A DNA stretch of 64,000 bases from Acholoe squamosa (Eukaryota > Annelida > Polychaeta > Phyllodocida > Polynoidae). The notes beneath the pieces were generated by a model. It was not told where the DNA came from and made no database searches. It was given only the letters and a program-made list of their open reading frames with translations. Shown in pieces: positions 36,500 to 49,257 of the stretch. Location: positions 32,944,613 through 33,008,612 of the forward strand of contig OX439038.1 in assembly GCA_949317995.1 (NCBI GenBank), in the 5' to 3' direction. Made by a program: the position numbers and the translations under genes. How positions within the stretch are numbered: the stretch's first letter is position 1; each line of letters opens with the position of its first letter.

Positions 36500-38449
36500 T
36501 GCATTAATATAGAGATACAGCTCCCTTTTATATGAGCACTATAACGTTCATTTGTCGAATCTAGGGATATTGGTTTGTTGTTTCCACACCAGATGGCGAA
36601 TCTATGAATACAAAGCCCTGCTACCGCGATCCGGACCCCGACTGAAATATCTCCTCTTCTAGGTCACGGGGAACTAAATCCATTTCCTCTATGTTTCTAT
36701 ATAGCGTAACACACAAAAACAGGTGCCTAAAATGTTCGTTGGTAAAAATTTCAACCATAGCATGGTTAACTCATCACTCATACACAATGTGACAGAATGT
36801 TGGATAGGCTTAACCCTGAAAATCTTGAATAAGGGAATGATATGTGCAGTGAGTGCCATTCTACCCCTTTTTGGGCCTAAAAATCTCCATTGGCCAGATT
36901 AACTTTTGCATGCCCCATAAAATCCCCACGGCCTGGCATGATATAAAAACACACCTACTATTCCATTTATTAACTATTTGGGAAAACCTGTGATTTTTTT
37001 TTCATAATTTTACCAATATTTCTTCTGTCTAATTCTAAAACAATCAGCAGTCAGAACACCCTTCAGTACACGCCTGAATACCATATGACTCACGAGAGGG
37101 CAGCATTTACGTCCACGGAACCTCTATTTGTGAAGACCTATCATTTCCAGTACTCGTGCAACAAAGATGTTGTCAGATAAATAAGGCTTCCCATTTAATA
37201 AAATCACAAATTACTGTTCATCATGGCAACAATTTTTACCCCTCTACTATTATGCCTGTACCTGAGTTATCAGCTCCGTAAATATAAGGCCTCCCTGTTG
37301 ACATACTGTCATTTATAAAGATAAGGGGAGCCTGGTATTGGTGGGAACCTTATCAGTAGACATGAATTAAACCTGCTCCGTATCTACACATCAGTCTGCA
37401 GCTTGTGTGGATACTCACCCTGCTATATTAAATACATATGCCCCACCTTTCCTTGTAGGAAAATAACTACTTCCCGCCTCTGGTGTCTGGTCCTTTTTTT
37501 CAAGCCAGCTTCCATCTCCCGTCCCCTCTATCCTGCTCTTCATTTTGATACCGTTTCTTTAACGATTTACTTATGTCAGAGACGCTAAAAAATAACTGCT
37601 GATTCTGCACATTTGTAAAAACACCACATCCAACCCATTTCCCTTCTACTTCTTTCGTTTTTGTTTTTTTCTGGAGTTGTTTCTCCATTTTTTCATTTGT
37701 TAATTTTATCATAGGTTGAGTCAGTTGGTTGCAGTTGGTGGTGTTGTGGGATGTATGTGTGTGTGTGTGGGGGGGGGGGGGGGGTACCATGAGAGCTCGC
37801 CCCTGCCGGCAGTAGAAGCAGCTCTGAGGGACCCCGGATGTTCCAACATTCCAGACCTCCCAGCGCCACCTGCTTATCCGGGTAGCTGGGATGACTGCCA
37901 GCTGCGTCCCTTCATGTATCCTGAGTTGTAACCCTCTTATCAACATCATTGCATTTACATATTCATAACGGGCTTCTCTAGCCCACTTAAAAGGGTCTAT
38001 TTCTCCTCTTTCCTATCCCCTCGGGATGTGTGTGGTGCACATATGCACAGGCACTGACACATTCCCCTGTGAAATTGTGTAATGTCGTTCTCGCCATGAA
38101 TATGACCTTAGTTGTCAAAATGGCGTTAAACATCTATTACTCACTCACTCACTCTATGTCCACCTGGCCACCCCACACACTCTCCGGGCACGCATTAGAT
38201 TTTACATGGGAAAACACTACTGAAATGGTTCTACTGGGGATCTGCTCAGTGAGTGTCCTTCCACCATTCCCACCTCCATTTCCCCGATGAGTGTTTCAAG
38301 TTTCTTCTTTGCCCTAGAATCAGCTAGATAATGGACATGGGACTGGGTTTTGAAGAAATGTCCCACAATAAAAGCTTCCATCTCCCTGCCCTCCCCTCCT
38401 GTACAACACAAATCCAAACACTAAGTTTGGTTGCTTGGAATATGTCTAA
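36500..38449. other. Non-coding stretch
   Basis: No confident gene. A G-run preceded by (TG)n lies at 37758-37785. A possible 33-nt minus-strand micro-exon ending at a GTGAGT near 37417 was considered too short to support. Confidence 0.35.
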
Positions 38450-38595
38450 GAAATTGAGCCTGGTGTGGAGGGCATTATCCCACAATCATGCCCAGCCCGA
38501 GGGCATGGCCAGGTCAGGCTGCGCAGCAGCCCCTGGCCATGCCCAAGGGCTGGGCATGATTGTGGGATAATGCCTGACATACCAGGCTCAATTTC
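38450..38595. repeat. 146-bp hairpin (MITE-like palindrome)
   Basis: GAAATTGAGCCTGGT and GGGCATTATCCCACAATCAT are mirrored as complements on the right side. The stem is about 60 bp with small internal loops around a centre near 38522. A partial copy of the arm word (GGGCATTATCC) recurs twice at 38662-38690. Confidence 0.85.
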
Positions 38596-38699
38596 GGTTC
38601 TACCATAGGTTATTTTGAGTATATTAACTTGAATTATCGTTAGTATAACATCATTGGTCTGAGAGGGCATTATCCTCAGGGCATTATCCCAGGATTAAG

Positions 38700-40866
38700 C
38701 CCTGCTAGCCTCGTTTTGGTTAACATTGAACTCTATGGGATCAAGATGCCCTCTGTTCCTGCCTATGGTAGAACAATTGATACTGTCATGAGAAGTAAAT
38801 GTTGATATCCACATATCAAAACAATACTACATAGTGACAACATCATATTACAATGATTGTATTTCATATCCACTTTGGCACAAAAAGATACCACTTTTTA
38901 AGAAAAATAGAACAGATGCAGTACAAAGTCCCTGCTGCCCCCTGCCTACACTAACAGGAACTACTTTGATCCCCATTGGAATGACAAGTACATGTACCTC
39001 CGTATGGTCTCCCACCTAGTGTATGTCTAGTGAACTATTTCACTCCAACAAATTTCCTTTATCCATTTCACACTCAATGGAGAACCAAGAATAATGATGA
39101 ATGCTTGTTACCGTAAATTCTCGCGTACACTGGGCAGCTTGTGTGCGGGAAGAGTTGGGGATGTGGGAGGCAGGTGAGTGAAGCACCCCCCCCCCCCCAC
39201 AAAGGCGTACACTGTGGTAAAGGAGTTTGGTGTGCCCCTTGCTACCGAAAGCTTTTTTTTCCTTTTGTCATTTTTTAAGAACCATTGATTTAAGATTATG
39301 GGAAAAATAATTATGTGATTCTAGTCACTGGGCACGACTCAGTTAAGGACTGAGTCGCTGGGACTGGCATACCTAAAACTTTCTGGTGCTCTAGAAACAG
39401 CACGTTTCTAATAATAACATTTGACAGAAATAAATCCCCAACAATCAGCTTATGGTATTGACAAGAGTACCACCTTAGTTTTGATGTCTGTGAGTGGGAA
39501 GAGTGTCTTTTGTTGGAAACTTTTAGATCGCACCCTTTTCCTAGATTTGGCACATGCCATGTGGGTTGCACAGGTAGCTATCAGCAGGTGCATTTTCTGC
39601 CAGACAGGAAGTCAATCTCCAATCTCCAAGCAGATTCTCATGAATAACATTATTTCATGAATAACACCTCTGTTGTGAGACCTGAAACCACATCCAACAT
39701 GGCCGACCGTGGCAGATAAACTTGATATGAAGGCTAACAGATTTGCAAGAACCAAATAATCTGGGCCCCCGTATTAAAGGTTTCTCACAAAATGGCAACA
39801 AACACGTCTTAGGAAGCCATCTTTAAGAGGAAATCGACATAAAAAAATGATGTCCTACAATTCCAGCCACCTGACAAATGAGCCCTATGCAGGAAGCCTG
39901 ACTCTGCCGTCAGGTAAGAGTCAGCGCCCGCCGGACAATGTGATTCTAAAATTTCTTTGGCAAGTCCACAAACTCATATACGAGTGGCCCAGTTGTGCGT
40001 CTTATAATGCAAGAAAATAATTGTCTATGTCGTCTAACTGAACTACAAATGAAGTATAGATTGCAGAATTGCTGAAAAAAAAATATGAATACATTATCTA
40101 AAATGTCTAAGTCTTATATGTAAGTGCCCCTTACAGGGTTAATAGTTACTGGTGCAGACAGGCTAAAAGACTGATCTGTTTGTTTGTTTCAAGGTGAGAA
40201 GTCACTAACCCTTTAAGGAACACAAAGTAAATTAATGCATCATACCAGATGTATGGTAATAAGGCCTATGTATAGTTGTACATATGTAGGTGGACTGTTA
40301 AATGGTTAAGGATTACTGGGAGGTGTGACAACATCAATACTCTATGCCCTTCGCTAAATAACCTGCTGTTAGTCCCCTTAATACGGCCTGTCTTCACTAT
40401 AGATTTATACAGGCTCCACTGTCTTGTGATGTAACAGCTTTGCAATGTTCATGGAGACACAGTATCGGCAAAACCATGCTAGGTTTTGGATGAAGTAAAT
40501 ATCTGATTGATGTCTAGTCAATCAGATATTAATCAAATCGAAAAGCGGCGATACTTTAAGACCTATCGCCAGACAAATCAAACTGAATTTGAGGCCAGCA
40601 TTTTCATGGGTAAATATATTAAAGACTATTTATTGATCGGCATGTTGAAATCTCATAATTTGAAAGATGGCCGCTGTTTCAACTGCCCATGCAATTGTTC
40701 GTGAATAGGGGGACAGAAACGACGAGATAGGCAGTATCCTTTAAAGATGACCTTTAATGAGAGAGCGTGAACATACCCAGACAGAAGACATGAAGAGATT
40801 AGGTCACTGAGGGCTAGCCCATGTATCTGATACATTTACAGCCACGCCTATCTCCTCAGTTCTCAG
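38700..40866. other. Non-coding stretch
   Basis: No gene recognised. A degenerate relative of the GCGTATAAG MITE may lie at 39115-39225 (TTACCGTAAATTCTCGCGTA). A short hairpin is present at 39308-39355 and a perfect 33-bp palindrome at 40498-40530. Confidence 0.35.
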
Positions 40867-40966
40867 GGCAGATCACCTGCGGACCGCTGGGGTCGCTATC
40901 AGCGTCCCGGTGCAGTTGGCACGGTGCCAGACGGCGGGCCTGGTTCCTTACTCTACAATAACCCAG
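40867..40966 (+). CDS. Candidate coding exon, unidentified
   Basis: A strong acceptor (CTATCTCCTCAGTTCTCAG) and a good donor (CCCAG followed by GTAATT) bound 100 nt of GC-rich DNA that stands out from AT-rich flanks. Two plus-strand frames are open throughout. One reads LRTAGVAISVPVQLARCQTA and the other is Gly/Arg/Pro-rich. The minus strand also has an open frame across it. No neighbouring exon fixes the phase, and a conserved non-coding element cannot be excluded. Confidence 0.35.
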
Positions 40967-41101
40967 GTAATTGGCAGTGAGTAGGCGGCAGGGGAGGGTC
41001 AGGGTTACCATGTCAACTCTGCCACCTGCAGGATCCAACCACTCTCACGCCACCTGGCAGCAGCAAGTGGCCTCATCCTGTATGCTGATAAAGGGCCTGG
41101 A

Positions 41102-41490
41102 TTAGGAATACACTGGTCAGCTGTGGGTGTTCCGTCCCTCCACTATACCCACTGGTAGCATGTATACTCTGTATGTTGGTCAGTCTACCGACGGAACGAC
41201 GGGAGACTAGGGTCACACTGGTTGTGTATTCCAACTGATAATTTTATTACTTTAATGGCCCCCTTTGATCTAGATAAGAATCTGGTTGATCTAAGATGTG
41301 TATTACAGCCACTTAGCACATCCCCCCTACCCTACCCTCCCCCTACAGATAAGGATCTGATTGAAGATTAATGTGTATTGGGACCTCCCTGACCCTAGTC
41401 TCCCGGTAGACTGACCCACATACAGAGTATGTTACCAGTGGGTATAGTGGAGGGGCAGAACACCCACAGCTGGCCAGTGTAGGATTAGGA
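41102..41490. repeat. Inverted repeat unit, ~125-bp arms
   Basis: The left arm (41102-41232), with CAGCTGTGGGTGTTC, CCACTATACCCACTGGTA and GACTAGGGTCA, is mirrored by the right arm (41375-41490). The ~140-bp spacer contains repeated TCTGATTGA/TCTGGTTGATCTA words. It is probably a palindromic MITE. Confidence 0.75.
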
Positions 41491-41514
41491 ACAACTACCG
41501 CCCTGCAAAGATTG

Positions 41515-41860
41515 AAATATAGGATAGCAATGTGCATTGCAGGTAACTCGAAAGGCTGACGTTTTTTGTTAGTCTCTCCATGCTAAGTAATATTTTCTGC
41601 CATACATTTGTACGGTATGTCAGTACATTGTTTTGATTTGCTATCTGAACACCCAAGAGTTACTCTCCCAGCACAGATTATATGATTCATATAGACATTC
41701 CAATGTCAAATACCATGAAGAATTTGATAACTTGATGTTCTTTTTTGGTACTTTATTTCCGGACTTAAATCCACCCACTCTCCTCCCTCACTGAGCGTCT
41801 TAAAATCTGGTTTTCTACTTGGCTCTTATAACTCTTTTCGAGTTAATTAGCCTCAGGGCC
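41515..41860. repeat. Interspersed repeat with AACTCGAAAGGC / CTTTTCGAGTT, copy 2
   Basis: Matches the ends of 33336-33985 (TATAGGATAGCAATGTGCAT on the left, CTTATAACT and TTTTCGAGTTAATTA on the right) with a shorter interior. It immediately follows the inverted-repeat unit. Confidence 0.55.
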
Positions 41861-41893
41861 CAAGGCTAATCTACAGTTAAGATGGATGTACGT

Positions 41894-41942
41894 AACTAGA
41901 GATGGTGGTATGCATTGTCAATATTCACCACCATCTCTAGTT
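41894..41942. repeat. Perfect 16-bp stem palindrome
   Basis: AACTAGAGATGGTGGT and its exact complement ACCACCATCTCTAGTT are separated by 17 nt. It could be a very small hairpin element or a footprint. Confidence 0.85.
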
Positions 41943-42104
41943 GGGTAGATTCACCTTGGAGTTGCTCTATATTTATATCTGAAATTTATTCGTATATTCA
42001 TTCACGTATTCCTTTGTTTGGTTGTTAGTTCATTTGTTCATTTTCAATCTTATCGTTTCCCCACTCCCATATACAAAACACAGATTCAATTCATTGTGGT
42101 GTAT

Positions 42105-42240
42105 TCCGAACTAGCGGGGATACATTATTGACCAATGAGAAGATTTCTTTTATTCAGTGCTGAGTTTTTAGGGTGCATTACATAACACCTGGTACCCCTA
42201 ATGCTGGCTGTTATCAGTCCTTATCTCGCAAGGTACAAGG
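42105..42240 (+). repeat. CCAAT/GATA-like interspersed repeat, copy 2
   Basis: Contains ATTGACCAATGAGA, ATTCAGTGC, TTTTAGGGTGCATTACATAA, ACCTGGTACC and TGTTATCAGTCCTTATCTC in the family order. Its right edge abuts the TTAA of the next element. Confidence 0.6.
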
Positions 42241-42244
42241 TTAA

Positions 42245-42817
42245 GGTGGCTGGTGGGGATAGACTGAAAGTAATTAAATGTTCGCCATATTCTCATCAGA
42301 GGTTCAAAATTATATGTATTTTTCATATATACAAAAATAGTGTGTGTGTGTGTGTGGGGGGGGGGGTCCCAAGCATATTTTTGAGATACAGAAGCTTTGA
42401 TATTACGTAGGATTACATAGAGGCTTGTCACATAAATCCTCAGATTCATATCCAAAAGTAATTAGATTTGTTTATAACTTCCTCAGAACTTAGATTATAA
42501 GGATATATTTGCAGTGGTTGTAATATGAATGTATGGTCCCAGGCATATTTCTAAAGATTTGAATGATTGAAATAAAAAATGTAAGGACATGGGTAGAATA
42601 TTGATAGGTGGATTATATAGTTTATTGTAAGCGCTGAACCCAACAGCCACTGTGGCCCATGTTTAATGTCTCTGCCTTCCACTCAGAGGGTCCAGGGTTC
42701 AATTCACTTCCATGCCAACCATTCCAGTTTTTTGCACATTTCGTTTATGCATGATATTAATGTACCACAGAGACCCCTGGTGTCCAAATGCTGAACTAAC
42801 AATCCCCGCCAGCCACC
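42245..42817 (+). mobile_element. TTAA-flanked element with embedded tRNA-like module, copy 2
   Basis: Same inverted ends (GGTGGCTGG, CCAGCCACC) and TTAA duplicates (42241-42244, 42818-42821) as the copy at 24776. The tRNA-like part here has a B-box-like GGGTTCAATTC (42695-42705) but differs in the anticodon-loop region from copy 1. A (TG)n-G run interrupts it near 42340-42366. Confidence 0.75.
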
Positions 42818-42904
42818 TTAAGCAGGGGTCGGCCCACTAGGGAATCCGCTAACCGGGAATACATACAATGTACACACATCAATCTACATATAATATGTGG
42901 TGGA

Positions 42905-43070
42905 TCTTATCACATCCTATACGGACTTAGCAGGTTTAATTATTAGCCAATGAGATGACCCCGACTATTCACTGCGGCCCTGTCGGGGCCAACTGGTACC
43001 CATCTGATAGCTCTTATCAGTAGAACTCCCTGGTACCAAGCTCCAGCAATGGCGGCGCCCATGCAACAAC
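42905..43070 (+). repeat. CCAAT/GATA-like interspersed repeat, copy 3
   Basis: Family words are in order: ACGGACTTAGCAGG, TTAGCCAATGAGATGACC, TATTCACTGCGG, GGTACCCATCTGATAG and CTTATCAGTAGA. It is closest to the copy at 45360. Confidence 0.6.
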
Positions 43071-43094
43071 CTGCTAACTCGGGATATAGCACCA

Positions 43095-44140
43095 ATGCTC
43101 TTATCATGTCATACATACTAGTAGCACCATGTAATGTGCTATATAGTGTGTGGTGGATGCTCTTATCATGTCCCATATGACACCATGTAGGGTGTGGTGA
43201 ATGTTCTTATCATGTCCGATATATAGCACCATGTAGGGTGTGGTGAATGTTCTTATCATGTCCCATATAGCACCATGTAGTGTGTGGTGAATGCTCTTAT
43301 CATGTCCCATATAGCATAATGTAGTGTGTGGTGAATGCTCTTATCATGTCCCATATAGCATAATGTAGTGTGTGGTGAATGCTCTTATCATGTCCCATAT
43401 AGCACCATGTAGTGTGTGGTGAATGCTCTCATCATGTCCCATATAGCACCATGTAGTGTGTGGTGAATGTTCTTATCATGTCCCATATAGCACCATGTAG
43501 TGTGTGGTGAATGCTCTTATCATGTCCCATATAGCATAATGTAGTGTGTGGTGAATGTTCTTATCATGTCCCATATAGCATAATGTAGTGTGTGGTGAAT
43601 GCTCTTATCATGTCCCATATAGCATAATGTAGTGTGTCGTGAATGCTCTTATCATGTCCTATGATATAGCACCATGTACTGTGTGGTGAATGCTCTTATC
43701 ATGTCCCATATAGCACCATGTACTGTGTGGTGAATGCTCTTATCATGTCCCATATAGCACCATGTACTGTGTGGTGAATGCTCTTATCATGTCCTATAAT
43801 AGCACCATGTAGTGTGTGGTGAATGCTCTTATCATGTCCTATAATATAGCACCATGTAGTGTGTGGTGAATGCTCTCATCATGTCCTATAATAGCACCAT
43901 GTGGTGTGTGGTGAATGCTCTTATCATGTCCTATAATAGCACCATGTAGTGTGTGGTGAATGCTCTCATCATGTCCTATAATAGCACCATGTAGGGTGTG
44001 GTGAATGCTCTCATCATGTCCTATAATAGCACCATGTAGGGTGTGGTGAATGCTCTCATCATGTCCTATAATAGCACCATGAAGTGTGTGGTGAATGCTC
44101 TCATCATGTCCCATATAGCACCATGTAGTGTGTGGTGGAT
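43095..44140. repeat. 44/45-bp minisatellite, about 23 units
   Basis: Units read TATAGCACCATGTAGTGTGT plus GGTGAATGCTCTTATCATGTCCCA. Two sub-types exist: 44 bp (CCCATATAGCA) in the left half and 45 bp (CCTATAATAGCA) mainly in the right half. The 45-bp form keeps a frame open on the minus strand, which explains the open frame there. Its edge runs directly into the candidate exon donor at 44147. Confidence 0.95.
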
Positions 44141-44146
44141 GCTCAC

Positions 44147-44261
44147 CTGTTGATGCAGGGTAAAGGTGCGTTATAAACATGATGCTGTACACCTGGCACA
44201 CGGCCCAGGCCGTCACGCTACCACCCCACCACTTAGACATGTTGTCATACCTCATGTACCA
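44147..44261 (-). CDS. Candidate coding exon, Trp-rich, unidentified
   Basis: On the minus strand an acceptor-like GTGTTTACCAG and a donor ACAG followed by GTGAGC enclose 115 nt. The only open frame encodes WYMRYDNMSKWWGGSVTAWA followed by a hydrophobic segment with VYSIMFITHLYPAST, ending in phase 1. The composition (five Trp, few low-complexity runs) is protein-like and unlike the flanking array. The frame stays open upstream past the acceptor, so the true 5' border is uncertain. The polypyrimidine tract is weak. The donor lies inside the last unit of the minisatellite, so the donor could be accidental. The family is not recognised. Confidence 0.35.
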
Positions 44262-44299
44262 CTGGTAAACACCTCTAATGCTAGGGCATGTAGCAAGGA

Positions 44300-45355
44300 A
44301 TTTATTTCCTCTTTTTTATTTTCACCGGGTTCTCTTCTTTTACCCACTTTGTTTTTCATGGTACACTCTCACTGACAGTTACCCAATAATCAGTCAGTAC
44401 GTGTATTCGCAAATGGACCACTGCCGAACTAGCTTTCATTTCAACCCTTCCCCCCCCCCACCATCTGAATCCAGACGCCCCAAAAATGTGATTATACAAG
44501 TAAACACAAAAATAAAATATATTGTATTCTGTAGTAATTTAACACTTTTCTAATCACATAATATCATAAATTAAACCTGCACCTTTAATTACTACCTGTA
44601 CTTTCAATATAGATAGCATATGAAGACACTATGTGAAAGATCTAAGAGTGTATGTACATAGCACAAGTGACTTAGATCTATGGAAGGGTTGCGTCACCAG
44701 CGGCAATCCACACCTCTAGCTCTTGTACAATACATAATGCACGGTCACATTCCTGGCCCCCCAGACCCACTGGAGCACACTTCCTGCCCCCAGCCCGCCC
44801 CAAGCCTTCAGTTTGTGCAGATCCTTTCCCGCCTTTCGCTGCCTGCGGACACGGGTTGTCACACAAGTTGGTCACTAAATCTGCCACTGATAAAAAAAAA
44901 AAGACAAAAAAAACACAAACAAAACACGAGAAAAGTGAAATATGCGAGGAAAGGTTGGGTATAGCGAGCGTAAGTGGGTGGTAGATGGGATGGGGAAAGT
45001 GATGGATTACAGGGGCTGCATAAGGAAATAGGATCAACAAACAGAGAAAATATGAATGACAAGTTTAGTACATGTCAATGATTGGTGTCAGAACAGATGC
45101 GAGAGGATGTAAGGGGACATTTTACATGTGTATCGTCTCCAATAGCACCATACGGGACATAAATGAAATGATTTGTCGTCCACTACTTGCATTAAATGGA
45201 TGCTGTCCCTAGAAATGCCTTGACCATATAGGTATCATATCTGGCATGGATCCAAGTGCTCAGTGGCAGAATGAGAAGCGAAGTACTGCGCACTAGATCA
45301 CATAGTTTAGGACCAGACACCCACCTGTGTGCCATAGTACAAAACAGGTCATATA
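44300..45355. other. Non-coding stretch with GC-rich block
   Basis: The block 44690-44880 is GC-rich, with open frames on both strands but no splice sites of quality. The remainder is AT-rich. Confidence 0.35.
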
Positions 45356-45359
45356 CTCC

Positions 45360-45515
45360 ATGTATATGGACTTAGCGGGATTACTTATAAGCCAATGAAA
45401 TGATCCCATACTATTCAGTGCGGTCCTCTCGGGGGCAGTGGTACCCATCAGATAACTGTTATCAGTGAGAAAAGCTTGGGACTAGCTTCAGCCATGGCCG
45501 CGCCCACTGGACAAT
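45360..45515 (+). repeat. CCAAT/GATA-like interspersed repeat, copy 4
   Basis: ATGGACTTAGCGGGATTA, AGCCAATGAAATGATCCC, TATTCAGTGCGG, GGTACCCATCAGATAACTG and TTATCAGTGAGAA appear in the family order. Confidence 0.6.
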
Positions 45516-46114
45516 CGGCTACCTGGGATCTGATTGGATGCCTAGTGGATCGCTTGATCTGGGACCTGGCGATACGAGGACGCCCATGACGTGGTTTTCA
45601 GGTTTACGGGACTGTAGTTATCATCAGGACTTAAGGTAGCAGTGTACCCTGATTCAGATACACATATTTTCTTGCACTATTTGATATAGATGTGTCGAAA
45701 CTGCACATATTATATATCATTCTGACAGCATTTGATGGCTTTTTGAGTACATTTTATCAGATTTTAAAAGGTTTGGAATGTTTTTGGAACAAAAACGTTC
45801 TTTTTTAGCTTCTTTTCCTAAGAATTGCACTATGGGATGGAAATGGAAGGTTATTGTCATCTTTATTGATTGGAGAGTAAAATTGATATAATTTCCTAAG
45901 GGCGTTTTTTTTTTCTTTTTGTCTGTATTCCAATCATTAAGGCCTAAATAGCTTTCCAAAGTTGCCTTGTTGCTCAGAAAATGTAATTTTTGAGGAAAAC
46001 TGAGCGATAATAGAGGTAAAGTGCAGTTTCTCTCTATTTTATAGCAACTAGGCAACTTTGAACAGCTCTGGAGATCAAATTTAAGTCTTGAAATGTGATT
46101 ATACCCATGGTCTA

Positions 46115-47470
46115 ATTGCTGACACATATGGCATTATTACTGACATCTATTTTGATAAATTGCTGACAAAGAGTGAGTACTTACTGACATATATTGACTA
46201 ATTGCTGAGTGAGTAATTACTGACATATATTGACTAATTTCTGACAAATTGTGAGCAATTACTAATATATAGTGACTAATTTCTGATATATAGTGACTAA
46301 GTACTGACATATCCTGACTAATTGCTGACAAACAGTGAGTAATTACTAACATATATTGACTAATTGCTGACAAATAGTGAATTGTTACTACATATTTTGA
46401 CTAATTACTGACAAAAAGAGAGTAGTTCCTTTAATATATTGACTAATTGCTGACAAACAGTGAGCAATTACTAACATATATTGACCAATTGCTGATATAT
46501 AGTAATTACTGACATACATTGACTAATTGCTGAAAAAGAGTGAGTAATTACTGATATAAAGTGACTAAGTACTGATATATAGTGACTAAGTAATGGCAAA
46601 TATAAATTACTGACAAATATTGACTAATTTCTTACAAATAGTCAATATTTAATTGCTTACAAATAGTCAGTAGCTACTACCATGTATTGATAATTGCTGA
46701 TATAGAGTGACTAAGTACTGACATATATTGACTAATTGCTGACAAATAGTGAGCAATTACTAATATATATTGAATATTTGCTGACAAATGGTGAGCAATT
46801 ACTAACATATAGACTAATTGCTGACAAAAAGTGAGCAATTACTAACATAAATTGACTAAATGCTTATAAAATGTAAGTAACTACTACCATGTTTTGACTA
46901 ATTGCTGACAAATAGTGAATAATTACTAACATATATTAACTAATTGCTGACGAATAGTCCATAGATACTGACATATTTTTACAAATACCAGTGAAGGCAG
47001 GATGCACAATTGAATCAATGACTATTTCTCTGTTATATTGACTTATTGCTGACAGATTGTAAGTAAATACTGACATGTATTGATAGTTGCTGATATATAG
47101 TGACTACCGTAATCTCCCGCGTATAAGGCGCAGCTCGCGTATAAGGCGCACCCACAACTCAGAGAATGCAAGTCCACATATAAGGCACACCTCTAAGGGC
47201 AGATTTTTGCTAATTTAGTACTGTTCTATAGTAAAAATACCCCCCCTATAAGGCGCACCCCAAACTCAAGGCAATGTCCCTCCCACGTATAAGACTCAGC
47301 AGCATTTTGTTTGGCGTATAAGGCGCGCCTTATACGCGGGAGATTACAGCAAGTACTGACAATTATTGACTAATTGCTGACAAATTGTGAGTAAATACTG
47401 ACATATTTCGACTAATTGCTAACAAAGAGTGAGGAATTACTAACATATATTGATTAACCACTGACAAATA
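46115..47470. repeat. ~42-bp AT-rich minisatellite, about 27 units, interrupted
   Basis: Units resemble TTGACTAATTGCTGACAAAT plus AGTGAGTAATTACTAACATA. Many have small indels. A MITE at 47107-47348 splits the array, and units continue on the other side. Confidence 0.9.
47107..47348. mobile_element. TA-flanked MITE with GCGTATAAG ends, copy 2
   Basis: It begins CCGTAATCTCCCGCGTATAA and ends TTATACGCGGGAGATTACAG, inverted copies of each other. Repeated GTATAAGGCGC words lie inside. TA flanks the left end; the right TA is mutated. It is inserted within the ~42-bp minisatellite. Confidence 0.8.
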
Positions 47471-47479
47471 GTGAGTTAT

Positions 47480-49255
47480 TACTATCATACCATAGCGCTA
47501 ACACTAACCTGTTATAGCCCTAAACTCAATATATGTACCATAAAAACACAAATTAAAACACAGAATGATGTCAACGTTTTCAATCAAACACCAGAGAATG
47601 GAGAAATGGAAAGACATCCATTCAGTGCAAACAGGGCTTGTGCCCCTGGTGGCTGCAGGTATTGATGTGTAAAGCTTATCAACAGTGATAATGCACTGGT
47701 AACTAGCATTTGGATCTAAAAATGTCTAAGCAACAGATCAAGCAATGTCTGCCTCCTTTGAACAACTTGATTGATGCCATACTAGGGTAGGGGAGGAGTA
47801 CTCCATTTCTACTGTTCAATTTCCACTAGTCACTGGGTGTCAGTAGTTTATACTTGCAAGGATATGAATTCTATAAGGGAGCAATGGAACATATCTATGT
47901 TATATTGAACAGTACCAAGATACTGCATAATTATGCAAATAATAAGTGCAGATATGGAGTGTTCGGTACAAATCTAGGGTGTTTCGTCCCCCTAAAGAAC
48001 ATGCCCCCAAAAAAAATTTGCGAAAGAATAAGCGAAATAATTTTGACTAGGTGCCTTTTTGGCCCTAGCCGGTCCACCTGTGCCCTTACCATGGTGTGGA
48101 CGCGCACTACCTTCTGCCAAAAGATACCTATTTTGCACTCAACTGGCAAAAAAAGGGCTATGTTTAAGGCAGGAAGAGGTCAAAAAAGGGTTTTTTGAGG
48201 GGGTTACATGACAGTGCAGGACTGGCAAAAGGGGGTGCGGGGGGTAGTCAAAAACCTCATATAGGAGTTTTCCCATAGTGGTAACATTTTATTTTCATCA
48301 TGAGACAAATATGTCCAAAGTTATCGATAATTTTAGTCTATTACATCAACTTAGCAATCTTTTAAGGACAAATAAATGCATTGGAGCATCACACTGACCT
48401 TTAATATGGAATAAAATGACAGGTGATCCAAGGATCTCTAGGCTATTAAAGATGTTTAGGGTCTATTATACTAACTTAGCGATACTGTAGGCATATTTAG
48501 CGATGTTTTAAGGGCAAATAATTTATTTCATGGCCAAATACAATGTTGTAGGGGTGTATCAAACATATGTTTAGTGTTCTTTGCTCTTTCGTCATTATGA
48601 TGCATGAATGCAGCCCTGGTGAGTAATCAGAGATTATTATACAGTCTGAGTTCCTAGCATCAATGACGATGTATAGTGTGTATATAGTTGCAGGGGGGGT
48701 CTGACAGCTATACTATTACGATGTGATTAGGAGGAGGTGGGGGCTGCATACAGGTGGATGTACCAATGAGTGTACTCTCAGCTAAGAAGGACTACAGCGC
48801 CTACAGCTTATTTATATGAGCTATAGGTGGGTATAGAGGCATTGTGAGGGTACTTTGGGCACTGGCCATTGAAGGTGTGAAAAACACAATTAAAACACAC
48901 CCTAGAGGGGGAGGGATATTGGAGCCGTCAGGAAAGCTATCAGGTGGCCCAAGATGACCAGGTGGCCCAGAAGGACCTGGGGACATAAACAATTCACTAC
49001 TACTATATACTGGTATGTAGGCTTTCTCTTAGAAAGTCCGGCGTCCGTCTAATGCGGGCATGTTGATTTCATGAAGCTGTGAACCAGGCCCGCATTGACT
49101 TGCATAGGTCTTATATAGACCAGATTTGTTATTGACTATTTACTTATGACGACTTAGTATCATTGCTATACAACCAGTATACAACCTATGAAAAACAAAA
49201 TAGAAAACTGACCGAGCTAAGTCTATTCTGTACGATTTCTGTAGCTATTCTATAG
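47480..49255. other. Non-coding stretch
   Basis: No exon recognised. A segment at 47990-48250 is unusually rich in CCCC/AAAA runs and may be an uncharacterised repeat. Confidence 0.35.
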
Positions 49256-49257
49256 TA

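Noticed and set aside
43839-44140. Minus-strand HHTLHGAIIGHDESI-type repeat protein
   Set aside because: It is the 45-bp sub-type of the minisatellite in frame; 44-bp units elsewhere break it.
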